43,273 bases of DNA from Burkholderiaceae bacterium (GTDB lineage: Bacteria; Pseudomonadota; Gammaproteobacteria; Burkholderiales; Burkholderiaceae_C), in the NCBI GenBank assembly GCA_028685665.1, contig JAQUDN010000006.1, forward strand, positions 1-43,273, given 5' to 3'. The notes under the pieces are model-generated. The model saw only the letters and a program-made list of their open reading frames with translations, was not told the DNA's origin and did no database searches. Positions 32,335 to 40,711 of this stretch are shown here, piece after piece. The first letter of the stretch is position 1, and each line of letters opens with the position of its first letter. A program made the position numbers and the translations under genes.

Positions 32335-32799
32335 ATGCAAGACCATCCTGATTTCGAACCTGCCGACACCCCCGACACCCTCACCTGGAGCGATGCCTTC
32401 CTGCTGGGTTTCGGCCCCATGGACAGCATCCACGAAGAGTTCGTGCAACTCGTCGGTCGGCTGCAGACCGCCCCCGACGCCGAGCTGCCCGCGCTGCTCG
32501 ACGCCTTTGCCGACCACGCCCAGCGCCATTTCGACGAAGAAAACACCTGGATGGAGCAGACCGAGTTCCCGGCCCGCGAATGCCATATCGACGAGCATGC
32601 CGCCGTCATGAAGTCGGTCCAGGAAGTGCGCGCGCTGCTCGCCCAGGGCGATGTGGACATTTGCCGTGACCTGGCGAACGAGCTGGCGCGCTGGTTTCCC
32701 GGCCACGCCGACTACCTCGACTCGGCCCTGTCGCACTGGATGTGCCAAAAGCGCCTGGGCGGCAAGCCGGTGGTGATCCGCCGCAACGTGGCCTCCTGA
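32335..32799 (+). CDS. Bacteriohemerythrin-like oxygen-binding protein
   Basis: 154 residues with the di-iron four-helix-bundle pattern: helix A FGPMDSIHEEFV (H at DSIHEEF, E next), helix B HAQRHFDEENTWME, helix C CHIDEHAAVMK and helix D FPGHADYLDSALSHWM. The His/Glu/Asp ligands of hemerythrins are present. Bacterial hemerythrins bind O2 reversibly or sense O2 or iron. No signal peptide; cytoplasmic. It sits between the DUF350 gene and the Type III restriction-modification island, and it has its own hairpin upstream and a possible terminator downstream. Confidence 0.88.
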   Translation: MQDHPDFEPADTPDTLTWSDAFLLGFGPMDSIHEEFVQLVGRLQTAPDAELPALLDAFADHAQRHFDEENTWMEQTEFPARECHIDEHAAVMKSVQEVRALLAQGDVDICRDLANELARWFPGHADYLDSALSHWMCQKRLGGKPVVIRRNVAS

Positions 32800-32821
32800 G
32801 CGGCATAGCCTTCGCCTTGTG

Positions 32822-32851
32822 GCGGCCTGGTGGCCGCTGTGCTTTTTCTTT
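32822..32851 (+). terminator. Possible terminator between hemerythrin and mod
   Basis: GCGGCC at 32822-32827 pairs with GGCCGC at 32832-32837 across a 4-nt loop. TGTGCTTTTTCTTT follows, giving a T-rich tail at 32842-32851. It is 22 bp past the hemerythrin stop and 21 bp before the mod start. The stem is short and four bases separate it from the T-run, so efficiency is uncertain. Confidence 0.45.
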
Positions 32852-32871
32852 CGCGCCGACCCCTTGCCCCC

Positions 32872-34581
32872 ATGCCCACACTCGACTGGCTGCACCGCAC
32901 CCCCGCTTTCACCACCGCTGCCCAGGTGCCTTACCGCCTGCTCGACCCGGTTTCCAGCCATGGCGACCCACAGCAGGCGGCCGACAGGCTGCTGATCCAG
33001 GGCGACAACCTTGAAGCGCTCAAGGCGCTGCTGCCTTTTTACCGGGGGCAGGTGAAGTGCATCTTTATCGACCCGCCCTACAACACCAAAAGCGCGTTCG
33101 AGCACTACGACGACAACCTGGAGCACAGCCAGTGGCTCAGCATGATGCTGCCGCGCTTGCAACTGCTGCGCGAACTGCTGAGCGAGGAGGGCTCGATCTG
33201 GGTGACCATCGACGACAACGAGGGGCATTACCTCAAGGTGCTGATGGATGAGGTGTTTGGGCGGCGGAATTTTGTGGGCGAACTCATTTGGCAGAAGCGA
33301 ACGTCGCGCGAAAACAGGGCGCCACTAAGCTCGTCACATGATGCGATTTACCTATATGCGCGGTGCGGACCCGCACGCTGGAAACTGCATCGGAATCTAT
33401 TGCCAGCGAACGAGGTAGGGCTGTCAAATCCAGACAACGATACGCGTGGCCCATGGAAGTCAATTCCATTTACGGCGCAAGGGTTTCGAGCCAACCAGAT
33501 GTACACGATTACCACGCCTAGTGGTCTCGTAGTTGAACCTCCGAAAGGAAGATGCTGGGGCGCTACCGAGCCAGAATTTCTCCGACTTCGAGATGTTGAG
33601 GAGCGGGTGTATTTCCCAAACGGTGGAAGTGGTCGACCACGAATAAAGCAGTTTCCTGAAAGTCAAAACGGCTTGGTTCCCATGACGCTTTGGCTGGCTA
33701 ACGACGTTGGTGACAATGAAGATGCAAAGAAAGAAAGCTTGGCACTGTTTAAGGACCGAGAGGCGTTTGCGACGCCGAAGCCGGAGGCACTCCTCCAGCG
33801 CATCCTTCACATCGCCTCCAACCCCGGCGACCTGGTCCTCGACAGCTTCCTGGGCTCTGGCACCACGGCTGCCGTCGCCCACAAGATGGGCCGGCGCTGG
33901 ATTGGCATCGAGATGGGCGAGCACGCTGCCACGCACTGCCTGCCGCGCCTGGAAAAAGTGATCGCTGGCGAGCAGGGCGGCATCAGCCAGGCAGTGGGCT
34001 GGCAGGGCGGCGGCGGTTTTCGCTTCCTGCGCCTGGGGGCGCCCATCTTCGATGCCGACGGCTGCATCCACCCCGAGGTGCGCTTTGCCACGCTGGCCGC
34101 CTTTGTCTGGCAGCAGGAAACCGGCACGGCTTTGGATCCCGCCCAGGGCCAGCCCGGCACGCCCTACCTCGGAACGCACTCTGTTTTTGAGAGCATTCAC
34201 CGCCCGTCCGAAGCGGCTTTGGAGTCGATTTCGCCTGAAAATTCTCCGGGGCCTGCCGAGAGCGCCACGCCCCAACAGGCGCTGACCCGGGATGCGCCTG
34301 CCGAACCGGCCGTGGTCGAGTCCCCACCGCCCGTTCCTGTGCTGCGCAGCCGTACCGCCTACTACCTGCTGTTCAACGGCATCCTGGGCGACAAGCGCCC
34401 GGCCAGCGGCAATGTGCTGACCCGCGCCGTACTGGAAGTGCTGCTGCAACTCCATGCCGGTACCCCCCACCCCGACGCGCCGCTGGTGGTCTACGGCGAG
34501 GCCAACAAGCTGGGCCCCGAAACCCTGGCCCGCGCCCGGGTCACGTTCAAGCACATTCCGTATGACGTGAAGGCGAGGTGA
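32872..34581 (+). CDS. mod: Type III restriction-modification DNA methyltransferase (Mod), N6-adenine type
   Basis: 569 residues from the ATG at 32872 (MPTLDWLHR); an upstream in-frame start at 32830 is less typical. Beta-class order: catalytic DPPY (67-70, in [12 protein letters not shown]) precedes SAM-binding DSFLGSGTT (from residue 324). The region between, encoded by about 33290-33780, is the target recognition domain. A hand count gives about 53% GC over 33301-33780, against about 70% in flanking coding DNA, and the change is sharp on both sides, as expected for a swapped specificity domain. The C-terminal ~200 residues contain the Type III dimerisation/res-contact region ([17 protein letters not shown]). 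It methylates one strand of an asymmetric site. Confidence 0.93.
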   Translation: MPTLDWLHRTPAFTTAAQVPYRLLDPVSSHGDPQQAADRLLIQGDNLEALKALLPFYRGQVKCIFIDPPYNTKSAFEHYDDNLEHSQWLSMMLPRLQLLRELLSEEGSIWVTIDDNEGHYLKVLMDEVFGRRNFVGELIWQKRTSRENRAPLSSSHDAIYLYARCGPARWKLHRNLLPANEVGLSNPDNDTRGPWKSIPFTAQGFRANQMYTITTPSGLVVEPPKGRCWGATEPEFLRLRDVEERVYFPNGGSGRPRIKQFPESQNGLVPMTLWLANDVGDNEDAKKESLALFKDREAFATPKPEALLQRILHIASNPGDLVLDSFLGSGTTAAVAHKMGRRWIGIEMGEHAATHCLPRLEKVIAGEQGGISQAVGWQGGGGFRFLRLGAPIFDADGCIHPEVRFATLAAFVWQQETGTALDPAQGQPGTPYLGTHSVFESIHRPSEAALESISPENSPGPAESATPQQALTRDAPAEPAVVESPPPVPVLRSRTAYYLLFNGILGDKRPASGNVLTRAVLEVLLQLHAGTPHPDAPLVVYGEANKLGPETLARARVTFKHIPYDVKAR

Positions 34582-34586
34582 GAGCG

Positions 34587-36269
34587 ATGCAGGCATTTGA
34601 CACGGCGGCAGAGCTTCAGCGCTGGCTGCGCAGCCACTACCCAAGGGAAAACGAGCGCCATGAGTGGAAGGAGTGGCGCTCACTGAAGTCGAATGTGCCG
34701 GGCCGCGCTGGTGACGATCTGGTGTCCTACGTCAGTGCCTTTGCCAACATGGACGGTGGCTGCGTAGTGATTGGCGTCGAAGATGGGTCGCTGGCACCCA
34801 CTGGCATCCAGGACTTTGCAGGCTACACGGCGGAGAACGTGCCCCACCGCGTGCTGGGCAGAACGCCCGGTCTGCCCTCGATGGGCCTGCGCGTCGAAGA
34901 ACTACACGCCCGCGACACCGGCGCCATCGTCTGGCTGGTGCATGTGCCGCGCCACGCCCCCCGCGAGCTGGTGCTGGCGCACGACAAAGCCTGGCAGCGC
35001 GATGGCGACAGCCTGGTGGAACTGCGTGAAGACCGGCGCCGCGCCATCCTGGCCGAGCCCCTGGCGGGCGAGGACTGGAGCGCCGCCATCGTTCCCAGCG
35101 CCACGCTGGCCGATCTGGATGAGGCCGCCATCGCCAAAGCCCGCGAGAAATTTCAGGAAAAGCACCAGCGGGAAGCTTGGGCCACGCAAATACCGGACTG
35201 GAGCGTCGAAAAGCTGCTGGACAAAATCGGCCTGAGCATCAACGGCCAGATCACGCGTGCCTGTTTGCTGTTGTTGGGCACGCCGGAAAGCGCCACGGCA
35301 CTGCTCTCGCCCCACCCAGCAGAAATGACCTGGAAGCTGGCCGCCGAGCGCGTGGCCGAGCATTTCCACCCGCCTTTCCTGCTGACCACCACCCAGGTGG
35401 CGGCCTGCATTCGCAACCCCAACATCAAGCTGTTTCCAGTCCACGAATTGCTGGCGGTGACCCTGCCGCGCTACGACACCCAGACCGTGCTGCTGGAAGG
35501 GCTGCACAACTGCCTGGCACACCAGGACTACGCCCAGGCCGGGCGCATCGTGGTGGAGGAAATGGCCGGGCAGGTGCGCATGATCAACCTGGGGGGCTTT
35601 TTCGACGGCCACCCGGACGACTACGCCAGCGGCGCCCGCACCCCTGAGCGTTACCGCAACGAGCGCCTGGCCAAGGCCATGGCCGAGGTGGGCATGATCG
35701 ACAAGGTGGGTTTTGGCATCCACGACATGGTGCAGGCGCAGCGGCGGCGTTTTTTGCCCCTGCCGGATTACGAGGGTTCCACGCCGTTGCGCACCGTCTT
35801 CAATGTGTATGGGCAAGAAATTGACGCCAATTACACCCAGTGGATGATGGAGCGCACGGATCTCTCTATTGAGCATGTGTTGTGGCTGGATCGGGTGCAG
35901 AAAAAGCACAAGCTCGATGCCGCTCAGGTGGCCGAGCTGCGGCAGGCGGGACTGATTGAGGGACGAAGCCCGAAGCTACACATCTCCGCCGGGTTGGCAG
36001 TGGCATTAGGACAGGAAGTGGCGTACCTGGACAACAAAGGGCTGGGCGCCAAGCACTACAAAGCCCTGGTGCTGGACTTGCTGGCTCTTGGGCCGCAACC
36101 GCGCGCCAAGATCAATGCCATGCTGTTGCCCAAGCTTCCTGCTTCGATTGCATCGGATCACAGCCGTAAGGTCTACATCAAAAACCTTTTGCAGGACATG
36201 GTGCGCGAGGGCTTGATTGAAAACGCAGGTGGAGCCACCAAGGCGGCGCTGTGGCGCCGAAAGCCCTGA
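34587..36269 (+). CDS. AlbA_2/Schlafen-type putative DNA-binding ATPase gene placed between mod and res
   Basis: About 560 residues from the ATG at 34587 (GAGG 8-9 nt upstream); a GTG at 34578 overlapping the mod stop is an alternative. The N-terminal part (about 20-130) matches AlbA_2 (RENERHEWKEW, SYVSAFANMDGGCVVIGVED), often called RNA- or DNA-binding or Schlafen-like. The middle resembles the GHKL-type ATP-binding part of this family (LLEGLHNCLAHQDYAQAGR as N-box, VGFGIHDMVQAQ). The C-terminus is winged-helix-like (HYKALVLDLLALGP onward). Its coupling to mod suggests that it works with the restriction system, perhaps as a regulator or accessory defence factor. Confidence 0.78.
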   Translation: MQAFDTAAELQRWLRSHYPRENERHEWKEWRSLKSNVPGRAGDDLVSYVSAFANMDGGCVVIGVEDGSLAPTGIQDFAGYTAENVPHRVLGRTPGLPSMGLRVEELHARDTGAIVWLVHVPRHAPRELVLAHDKAWQRDGDSLVELREDRRRAILAEPLAGEDWSAAIVPSATLADLDEAAIAKAREKFQEKHQREAWATQIPDWSVEKLLDKIGLSINGQITRACLLLLGTPESATALLSPHPAEMTWKLAAERVAEHFHPPFLLTTTQVAACIRNPNIKLFPVHELLAVTLPRYDTQTVLLEGLHNCLAHQDYAQAGRIVVEEMAGQVRMINLGGFFDGHPDDYASGARTPERYRNERLAKAMAEVGMIDKVGFGIHDMVQAQRRRFLPLPDYEGSTPLRTVFNVYGQEIDANYTQWMMERTDLSIEHVLWLDRVQKKHKLDAAQVAELRQAGLIEGRSPKLHISAGLAVALGQEVAYLDNKGLGAKHYKALVLDLLALGPQPRAKINAMLLPKLPASIASDHSRKVYIKNLLQDMVREGLIENAGGATKAALWRRKP

Positions 36270-36407
36270 GTCAGAGGGGCAAGCCAATCCATCCAATAGC
36301 CAAGCCAATCGCCATCTAATTAATTTTAAGAAATTCTTATTAATCAATAACTTATATTAGATTTTTGGATTTTCTTCGCCAAGTTCTATGCCAATCTCCC
36401 CTCATTC
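36270..36407 (+). promoter_or_regulatory. AT-rich control region upstream of res
   Basis: 138 bp with no gene and a base composition very different from the surroundings: 36311-36375 is mostly A and T. Inside are the 13-bp palindrome TAAGAAATTCTTA (36327-36339) and a 10-bp direct repeat CAAGCCAATC at 36280-36289 and 36301-36310, spaced 21 bp, two turns of DNA. These are candidates for promoter and regulator sites that delay res expression behind mod. Confidence 0.5.
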
Positions 36408-39119
36408 ATGACCCCCATAAGCCTCAAAAAATACCAGGAGCAAGCCCTCGATTCCCTGGCTGCCTTTGCCCGCGCGGCGCGGGACAAGGGCCCGGCGCGG
36501 GCGTTTGGGGCGCTGGCAGGGCGGCCCTACCAGGCCGGGGCGTTTGGCGAGGTGCCTTGCGTGTGCCTGCGCATTCCCACCGGGGGCGGCAAGACGGTGA
36601 TGGCCGCGCACGCGGTGCCCTTGCTGGCACGCGAGTGGCGCGCCACGGATGCGCCGGTGGCGGTGTGGCTGGTGCCTAGCGATGCCATCCGCCAGCAAAC
36701 GCTCAAGGCTTTGCAAACGCTTGGACATCCCTACCGCGCAGCCTTGGCTGATGTTTATGGCGAGGGCCTGCAGGTGTGCACGATTGACGATGTGGCCCAG
36801 ATTGCACCGCCCGACTGGGGGCGCTGTGCCGTGGTGGTGGTGGCGACCATCCAGAGTTTTCGCATCGAAGACGCAGGCCAGCGCAATGTGTACAGCTTTT
36901 CGGAGCGCTTTGAGCCGCACTTCAAGGGGACGCACGAGCGGGATTTGGCCTGTCTGCAGGCGCTACCCGATGCCGTGGTGACGGCGCAAGACGCCGCGCA
37001 GGACGCCTCGGGCGTGCTGGCGGGCTTTGTGGGCCAGCCGCGCTGGAGCCTCGCCAACTGGCTGGCGTTGCAGTCGCCCATCGTCATCGTCGATGAAGCG
37101 CACAACACCAAGACGGACAAGAGCTTTACCGCGCTGCAGCGCCTGAACCCTTCGTTCATCCTGGAACTGACGGCCACGCCCATTGCGGGCAAGACGAACG
37201 TGCTCTACCACGTGAGTGCCCAGGAGCTGGCGGGCGAGGACATGGTCAAACTGCCCATCGTGCTGGCCGAGCACCCCGAGGGCTGGCCCGCCGCCGTGTT
37301 TGGCGCGGTGCAAACCCAGCGCAAGCTGGAGGCCGAAGCCCTGAAGGACGAGGCCGATGGGCAGGGGTATGTGCGCCCTATCGTGCTGTTCCAGGCGCAG
37401 AACCTGGGCGAGGAGATGCCGCCCGAGGCGCTGCGCCGCTACCTGATTGACGAGCTCAAGCTCCCGGATAACCAGATCGTCGTGGCCACCGGCACTGCGC
37501 GGGGGCTGGACGACATCGACCTGGCGGCGCCCAGCTGTCCGGTGCGTTTTGTCATCACCGTGCAGGCGCTGCGCGAGGGCTGGGATTGCCCGTTTGCCTA
37601 TGTGCTGTGCAGTTTGCAAAAGCTCAGCAGCGCCACGGCGGTGGAGCAGTTGCTGGGCCGCGTGCTGCGGATGCCGCATGCCCGGCGGCGCGGTCGCGAG
37701 GCCCTGAACCGGGCCTATGCCCATGTGTGGGCCACCGAGTTTTCTGCTGCGGCCCATGCGCTGGCGGACCGGCTGATCCACCACATGGGTTTTGAGGCGC
37801 TGGACGTAGCCTCGATGCTGGCGCCGCAGTCCAGCCTGCCTTGGGGGGACGATGGCGGTGGCGCTTTCATGCCAAATCTGTCTCCAGGCCAGTCCCATCC
37901 AGCGCTGGTAGCTACTTATTTTGAAGCGATTGCGGCCACGCCCGAGCTCTTGGCTGTGTCCGGGGTGCAGGTGCAGACGATTGCGGGCCAGCCCCAGTTG
38001 GTGGTGGCCGGCCACATTGGCCAGGACACCGAAGCGCTGATGCTGGCCCAGGTGCGCGGCGCCAAAAAGCAGGAGCAGGTGCGCGAACAGGTGGCGCAGC
38101 ACAACGCCTTGGTGGCGGCGAGCGTAGCCCCGGCATCGCGGGGGTTGCCGTTTGCGCCCTTGCCCACGCTGGGCTACCGCACCAACGCCCAGGCCCCACT
38201 CTGGCCGCTGGAGCGCGAGGCCGTGCTGGAAGCGGTGGCACTGGACCTGCTGAGCCCCCAGGCGGTGCAGTTGCCTGGCTTCACGGTTGCCCAGGTGGCG
38301 GAGGTTTTCGAGATTGGTGTGCAAGACGCCCGCATCACCCTGCGCACCGCCGATGCGACGCAAATGCCCATGGACTACGGCAGCAGTGCCATCACGGCCG
38401 AAGACCTGGTGCGCTGGCTGGACCAGTCCCTGTTCAAGCCACTGCACTCTTGGACGCAGGCCCAGCGCCGGGCTTACCTGGCCGCGGTGGTCAACCACCA
38501 GCTCCATGCCTGCGGCGCGCCCTTGGTGGTGCTGGCCCAGGCGCGGTTTCAGCTGGCTCGCGCCATTGAGTCGCATGTGGCGGACTTGCACGACGCGGCC
38601 ACACGCAGAGCCTTCCAGCAACAGGTGCTGGGGCAGGGCGGTGACCAGGCCTGGCTGGTGGAGCCCGATTGGGCGCATCCGCATGTGTTCACGCCCGGCC
38701 GCTACCCGGCGCCAGTGGCCTCGCGCTATGGCGGGCGCTACCAGTTCGGCAAGCATTACTTTCCGGTGCTCGCCGACCTGAAGGATGGCGGGCAGGAATT
38801 CCAATGCGCCCAGCTCATCGACCACCACCCCCAGGTGCGCCACTGGGTGCGCAATCTGGACACTGCGCCTTGCGGCTTTGGGCTGCCCACCTCGCGTGGG
38901 CGCTTTTATGCCGACTTTGTGGCCGAGCTGCTCGATGGGCGGGTGGCGGTGCTGGAGTTCAAGGGGGCCCATTTGCAGAACGACCCCTACGAAATCGAAA
39001 AACGCCAAGTGGGCGAGCTATGGGCCGAAACCAGTCAAGGCCGTGCCCTGTTCGGCTGGCTGACGATGGTGCAGGATGGCAAATCGCTGGCGCAGCAGCT
39101 TGATGCTGTCCTTGCTTGA
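36408..39119 (+). CDS. res: Type III restriction endonuclease helicase subunit (Res)
   Basis: 903 residues. SF2 helicase motifs: RIPTGGGKTVMA (Walker A, 59-63), VDEAHNTKT (D229-H232), ELTATPI, and VTQ-type GWDCPFAYVLC with EQLLGRVLRMP (motif VI). The C-terminal nuclease has a PD-ExK-like core, GRFYADFVAEL and VLEFKGAHL (E850, K852). With Mod it translocates or diffuses along DNA and cuts when two head-to-head unmodified sites meet. Codons about 489-506 carry copy E of the dispersed repeat, where codon use shifts to rare ones but the frame is kept, in a likely linker between helicase and C-terminal parts. Intact length. Confidence 0.93.
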   Translation: MTPISLKKYQEQALDSLAAFARAARDKGPARAFGALAGRPYQAGAFGEVPCVCLRIPTGGGKTVMAAHAVPLLAREWRATDAPVAVWLVPSDAIRQQTLKALQTLGHPYRAALADVYGEGLQVCTIDDVAQIAPPDWGRCAVVVVATIQSFRIEDAGQRNVYSFSERFEPHFKGTHERDLACLQALPDAVVTAQDAAQDASGVLAGFVGQPRWSLANWLALQSPIVIVDEAHNTKTDKSFTALQRLNPSFILELTATPIAGKTNVLYHVSAQELAGEDMVKLPIVLAEHPEGWPAAVFGAVQTQRKLEAEALKDEADGQGYVRPIVLFQAQNLGEEMPPEALRRYLIDELKLPDNQIVVATGTARGLDDIDLAAPSCPVRFVITVQALREGWDCPFAYVLCSLQKLSSATAVEQLLGRVLRMPHARRRGREALNRAYAHVWATEFSAAAHALADRLIHHMGFEALDVASMLAPQSSLPWGDDGGGAFMPNLSPGQSHPALVATYFEAIAATPELLAVSGVQVQTIAGQPQLVVAGHIGQDTEALMLAQVRGAKKQEQVREQVAQHNALVAASVAPASRGLPFAPLPTLGYRTNAQAPLWPLEREAVLEAVALDLLSPQAVQLPGFTVAQVAEVFEIGVQDARITLRTADATQMPMDYGSSAITAEDLVRWLDQSLFKPLHSWTQAQRRAYLAAVVNHQLHACGAPLVVLAQARFQLARAIESHVADLHDAATRRAFQQQVLGQGGDQAWLVEPDWAHPHVFTPGRYPAPVASRYGGRYQFGKHYFPVLADLKDGGQEFQCAQLIDHHPQVRHWVRNLDTAPCGFGLPTSRGRFYADFVAELLDGRVAVLEFKGAHLQNDPYEIEKRQVGELWAETSQGRALFGWLTMVQDGKSLAQQLDAVLA
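37873..37925 (-). repeat. Dispersed ~50-bp inverted-repeat element, copy E (inside res)
   Basis: In-frame within the restriction helicase gene. On the minus strand it reads TTCAAAATAAGTAGCTACCAGCGCTGG, a loop, then CTGGCCTGGAGACAGATTTGG. Codons across it (TCT, CCA, CCA, GTA, GCT, ACT, TAT, TTT) are atypical for this gene. Confidence 0.68.
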
Positions 39120-39127
39120 CGCTGCCC

Positions 39128-40669
39128 ATGTCTGACACCGCCGTCCCTGCGCCCTCCGGACCCCGTCCCATCGACATCGCCCTGCTGGCCAGTGTGTTCG
39201 TGGTGGCGGCCTGTGGCCTGGTCTATGAACTGGCGGCGGGGGCGCTGGCCTCGTACCTGCTGGGGGATTCGGTGCTGCAGTTCAGCACCGTCATCGGCAC
39301 CTACCTGTTTGCCATGGGGGTGGGCTCGTGGCTGTCGCGCTACTTCGAGCGGCAGCTGCCCGCGCACTTTTTACGCATCGAATTGCTCGTAGCGCTTGTA
39401 GGTGGGGCGCTTCCAGCTATTTTATTCATAGCAAACGCCTACCTGCCCGGGGCGTTTCGGCTCTTGCTGTACGGCCTGGTGCTGCTGGTGGGCACGCTGG
39501 TGGGGCTGGAGATTCCGCTGGTCATGCGCATTTTGCGGCGCAATGTGGCGCTCAAGGACCTGGTCTCGCAGGTGCTGACGTTTGACTACCTGGGGGCGCT
39601 GGCGGTGTCGCTGGCCTTTCCGCTGCTGCTGGTGCCGCACCTGGGGCTGGTGCGCACGGGCTTGCTGTTTGGCCTGATGAATGCGGCCGTGGCGCTGTGG
39701 GCGCTGTGGCTGTTCCGGCACGAACTGCGGCGCCTGGGCGCGCACGCGCTGGCCTGTGCGCTGGTGCTGGGCACGCTGCTGGCCGGCCTGTGGGGCGCGG
39801 ACCACATCACCACCCTGGCCGAGGACAAGTTCTACCAGGACCGCATCGTCTTCAGCGCCGCTTCGCCCTACCAGCGCATCGTGGTGACGCAGGGCAAGGC
39901 CGGGCACCGGCTGTTCCTGAACGGCAATCTGCAGTTTGCCGAGCGCGACGAATACCGCTACCACGAGGCCCTGGTCCACCCGGCGATGGCCGCGCACGGC
40001 GCCCCCAAAAAGGTGGCGGTGCTGGGCGGGGGCGACGGCATGGCGGTGCGCGAGATCCTCAAGTACCCCTCGGTGGAATCGGTGACGCTGGTGGAGCTGG
40101 ACCCGGCCATGACCCGCCTGTTCGGCCAGAACCCGACGCTGCGCCGCCTGAATGGCGGTGCGCTGGCCAGCCCGAAGGTGGCGGTGGTCAACACCGATGC
40201 CTTTCAGTGGCTGCAGGACACCGCCGAGGTCTTCGATGTGATCGTGGTGGACTTTCCGGACCCCACCAGCTTTGCCATCGGCAAGCTCTACACCCAGAGC
40301 TTTTATGCCCTCCTGGACCAGCGCCTGGCGGCCAGCGGCTACGCGGTGGTGCAGACCACTTCGCCGCTGGTGGCGCGCCAGAGCTTCTGGACGGTGGTCA
40401 CCACCATCGAGGCGGCGGGCCTGCGCACGGCGCCCTACCACGCCCATGTGCCCAGTTTTGGCGAGTGGGGGTTTGTGCTGGCCAGCCGCCGGCCCTGGCG
40501 CCCGCCCACGGCGCTGCCGCCGGGGCTGCAGTTTCTGAGCCTGGCGAGCCTGCCGCTGCTGTGGGTGTTTCCCCCCGACATGGCCCGCGTGCCGGCCGAG
40601 GTGAACCGCCTGTCCAACCAGGTGCTGGTGCACCGCTACGAGCAGGAGTGGGGCCGTGCCGGGCATTGA
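39128..40669 (+). CDS. speE: Membrane-embedded polyamine aminopropyltransferase (spermidine synthase with N-terminal membrane domain)
   Basis: 513 residues from the ATG at 39128. The first ~210 residues hold about seven transmembrane helices (IALLASVFVVAACGLVYELA, RLLLYGLVLLVGTLVGLEIP). The C-terminal catalytic domain has KKVAVLGGGDGMAVREIL, VTLVELDPAM (SAM site) and the conserved DFPDPTSFAIGKLYTQSFY. It transfers an aminopropyl group from decarboxylated SAM to a polyamine acceptor. No SAM decarboxylase gene is in the window. It starts 8 bp after res and so probably is read with the island. Codons about 83-102, encoding one membrane helix, carry copy F of the dispersed repeat. Confidence 0.9.
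   Translation: MSDTAVPAPSGPRPIDIALLASVFVVAACGLVYELAAGALASYLLGDSVLQFSTVIGTYLFAMGVGSWLSRYFERQLPAHFLRIELLVALVGGALPAILFIANAYLPGAFRLLLYGLVLLVGTLVGLEIPLVMRILRRNVALKDLVSQVLTFDYLGALAVSLAFPLLLVPHLGLVRTGLLFGLMNAAVALWALWLFRHELRRLGAHALACALVLGTLLAGLWGADHITTLAEDKFYQDRIVFSAASPYQRIVVTQGKAGHRLFLNGNLQFAERDEYRYHEALVHPAMAAHGAPKKVAVLGGGDGMAVREILKYPSVESVTLVELDPAMTRLFGQNPTLRRLNGGALASPKVAVVNTDAFQWLQDTAEVFDVIVVDFPDPTSFAIGKLYTQSFYALLDQRLAASGYAVVQTTSPLVARQSFWTVVTTIEAAGLRTAPYHAHVPSFGEWGFVLASRRPWRPPTALPPGLQFLSLASLPLLWVFPPDMARVPAEVNRLSNQVLVHRYEQEWGRAGH
39376..39432 (-). repeat. Dispersed ~50-bp inverted-repeat element, copy F (inside speE)
   Basis: In-frame in the spermidine synthase gene. On the minus strand it reads GAATAAAATAGCTGGAAGCGCC, a loop, then AAGCGCTACGAGCAATTCG. 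It keeps the ATAGCT edge and both GCGC halves. The codons through it are strikingly A/T-ending (CTC, GTA, CTT, GTA, GGT, CTT, CCA, GCT, ATT, TTA, ATA, GCA), unlike the rest of the gene. Confidence 0.72.
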
Positions 40670-40711
40670 GCCGGTGCCGGCCTGGTCGGGGGGCTCTGCA
40701 ACAATCCGCCC

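Noticed and set aside
32872-34581. Type I or orphan methylase instead of Type III Mod
   Set aside because: The motif order (DPPY first), the length, the C-terminal region and the nearby res gene with a C-terminal nuclease agree with Type III.
36300-36380. Insertion-sequence end or attachment site at the AT-rich patch
   Set aside because: No integrase, transposase or paired terminal repeat was found nearby; promoter function is the simpler reading.
36963-39008. 681-residue minus-strand open frame opposite res
   Set aside because: Shadow frame of the restriction helicase with no family features.
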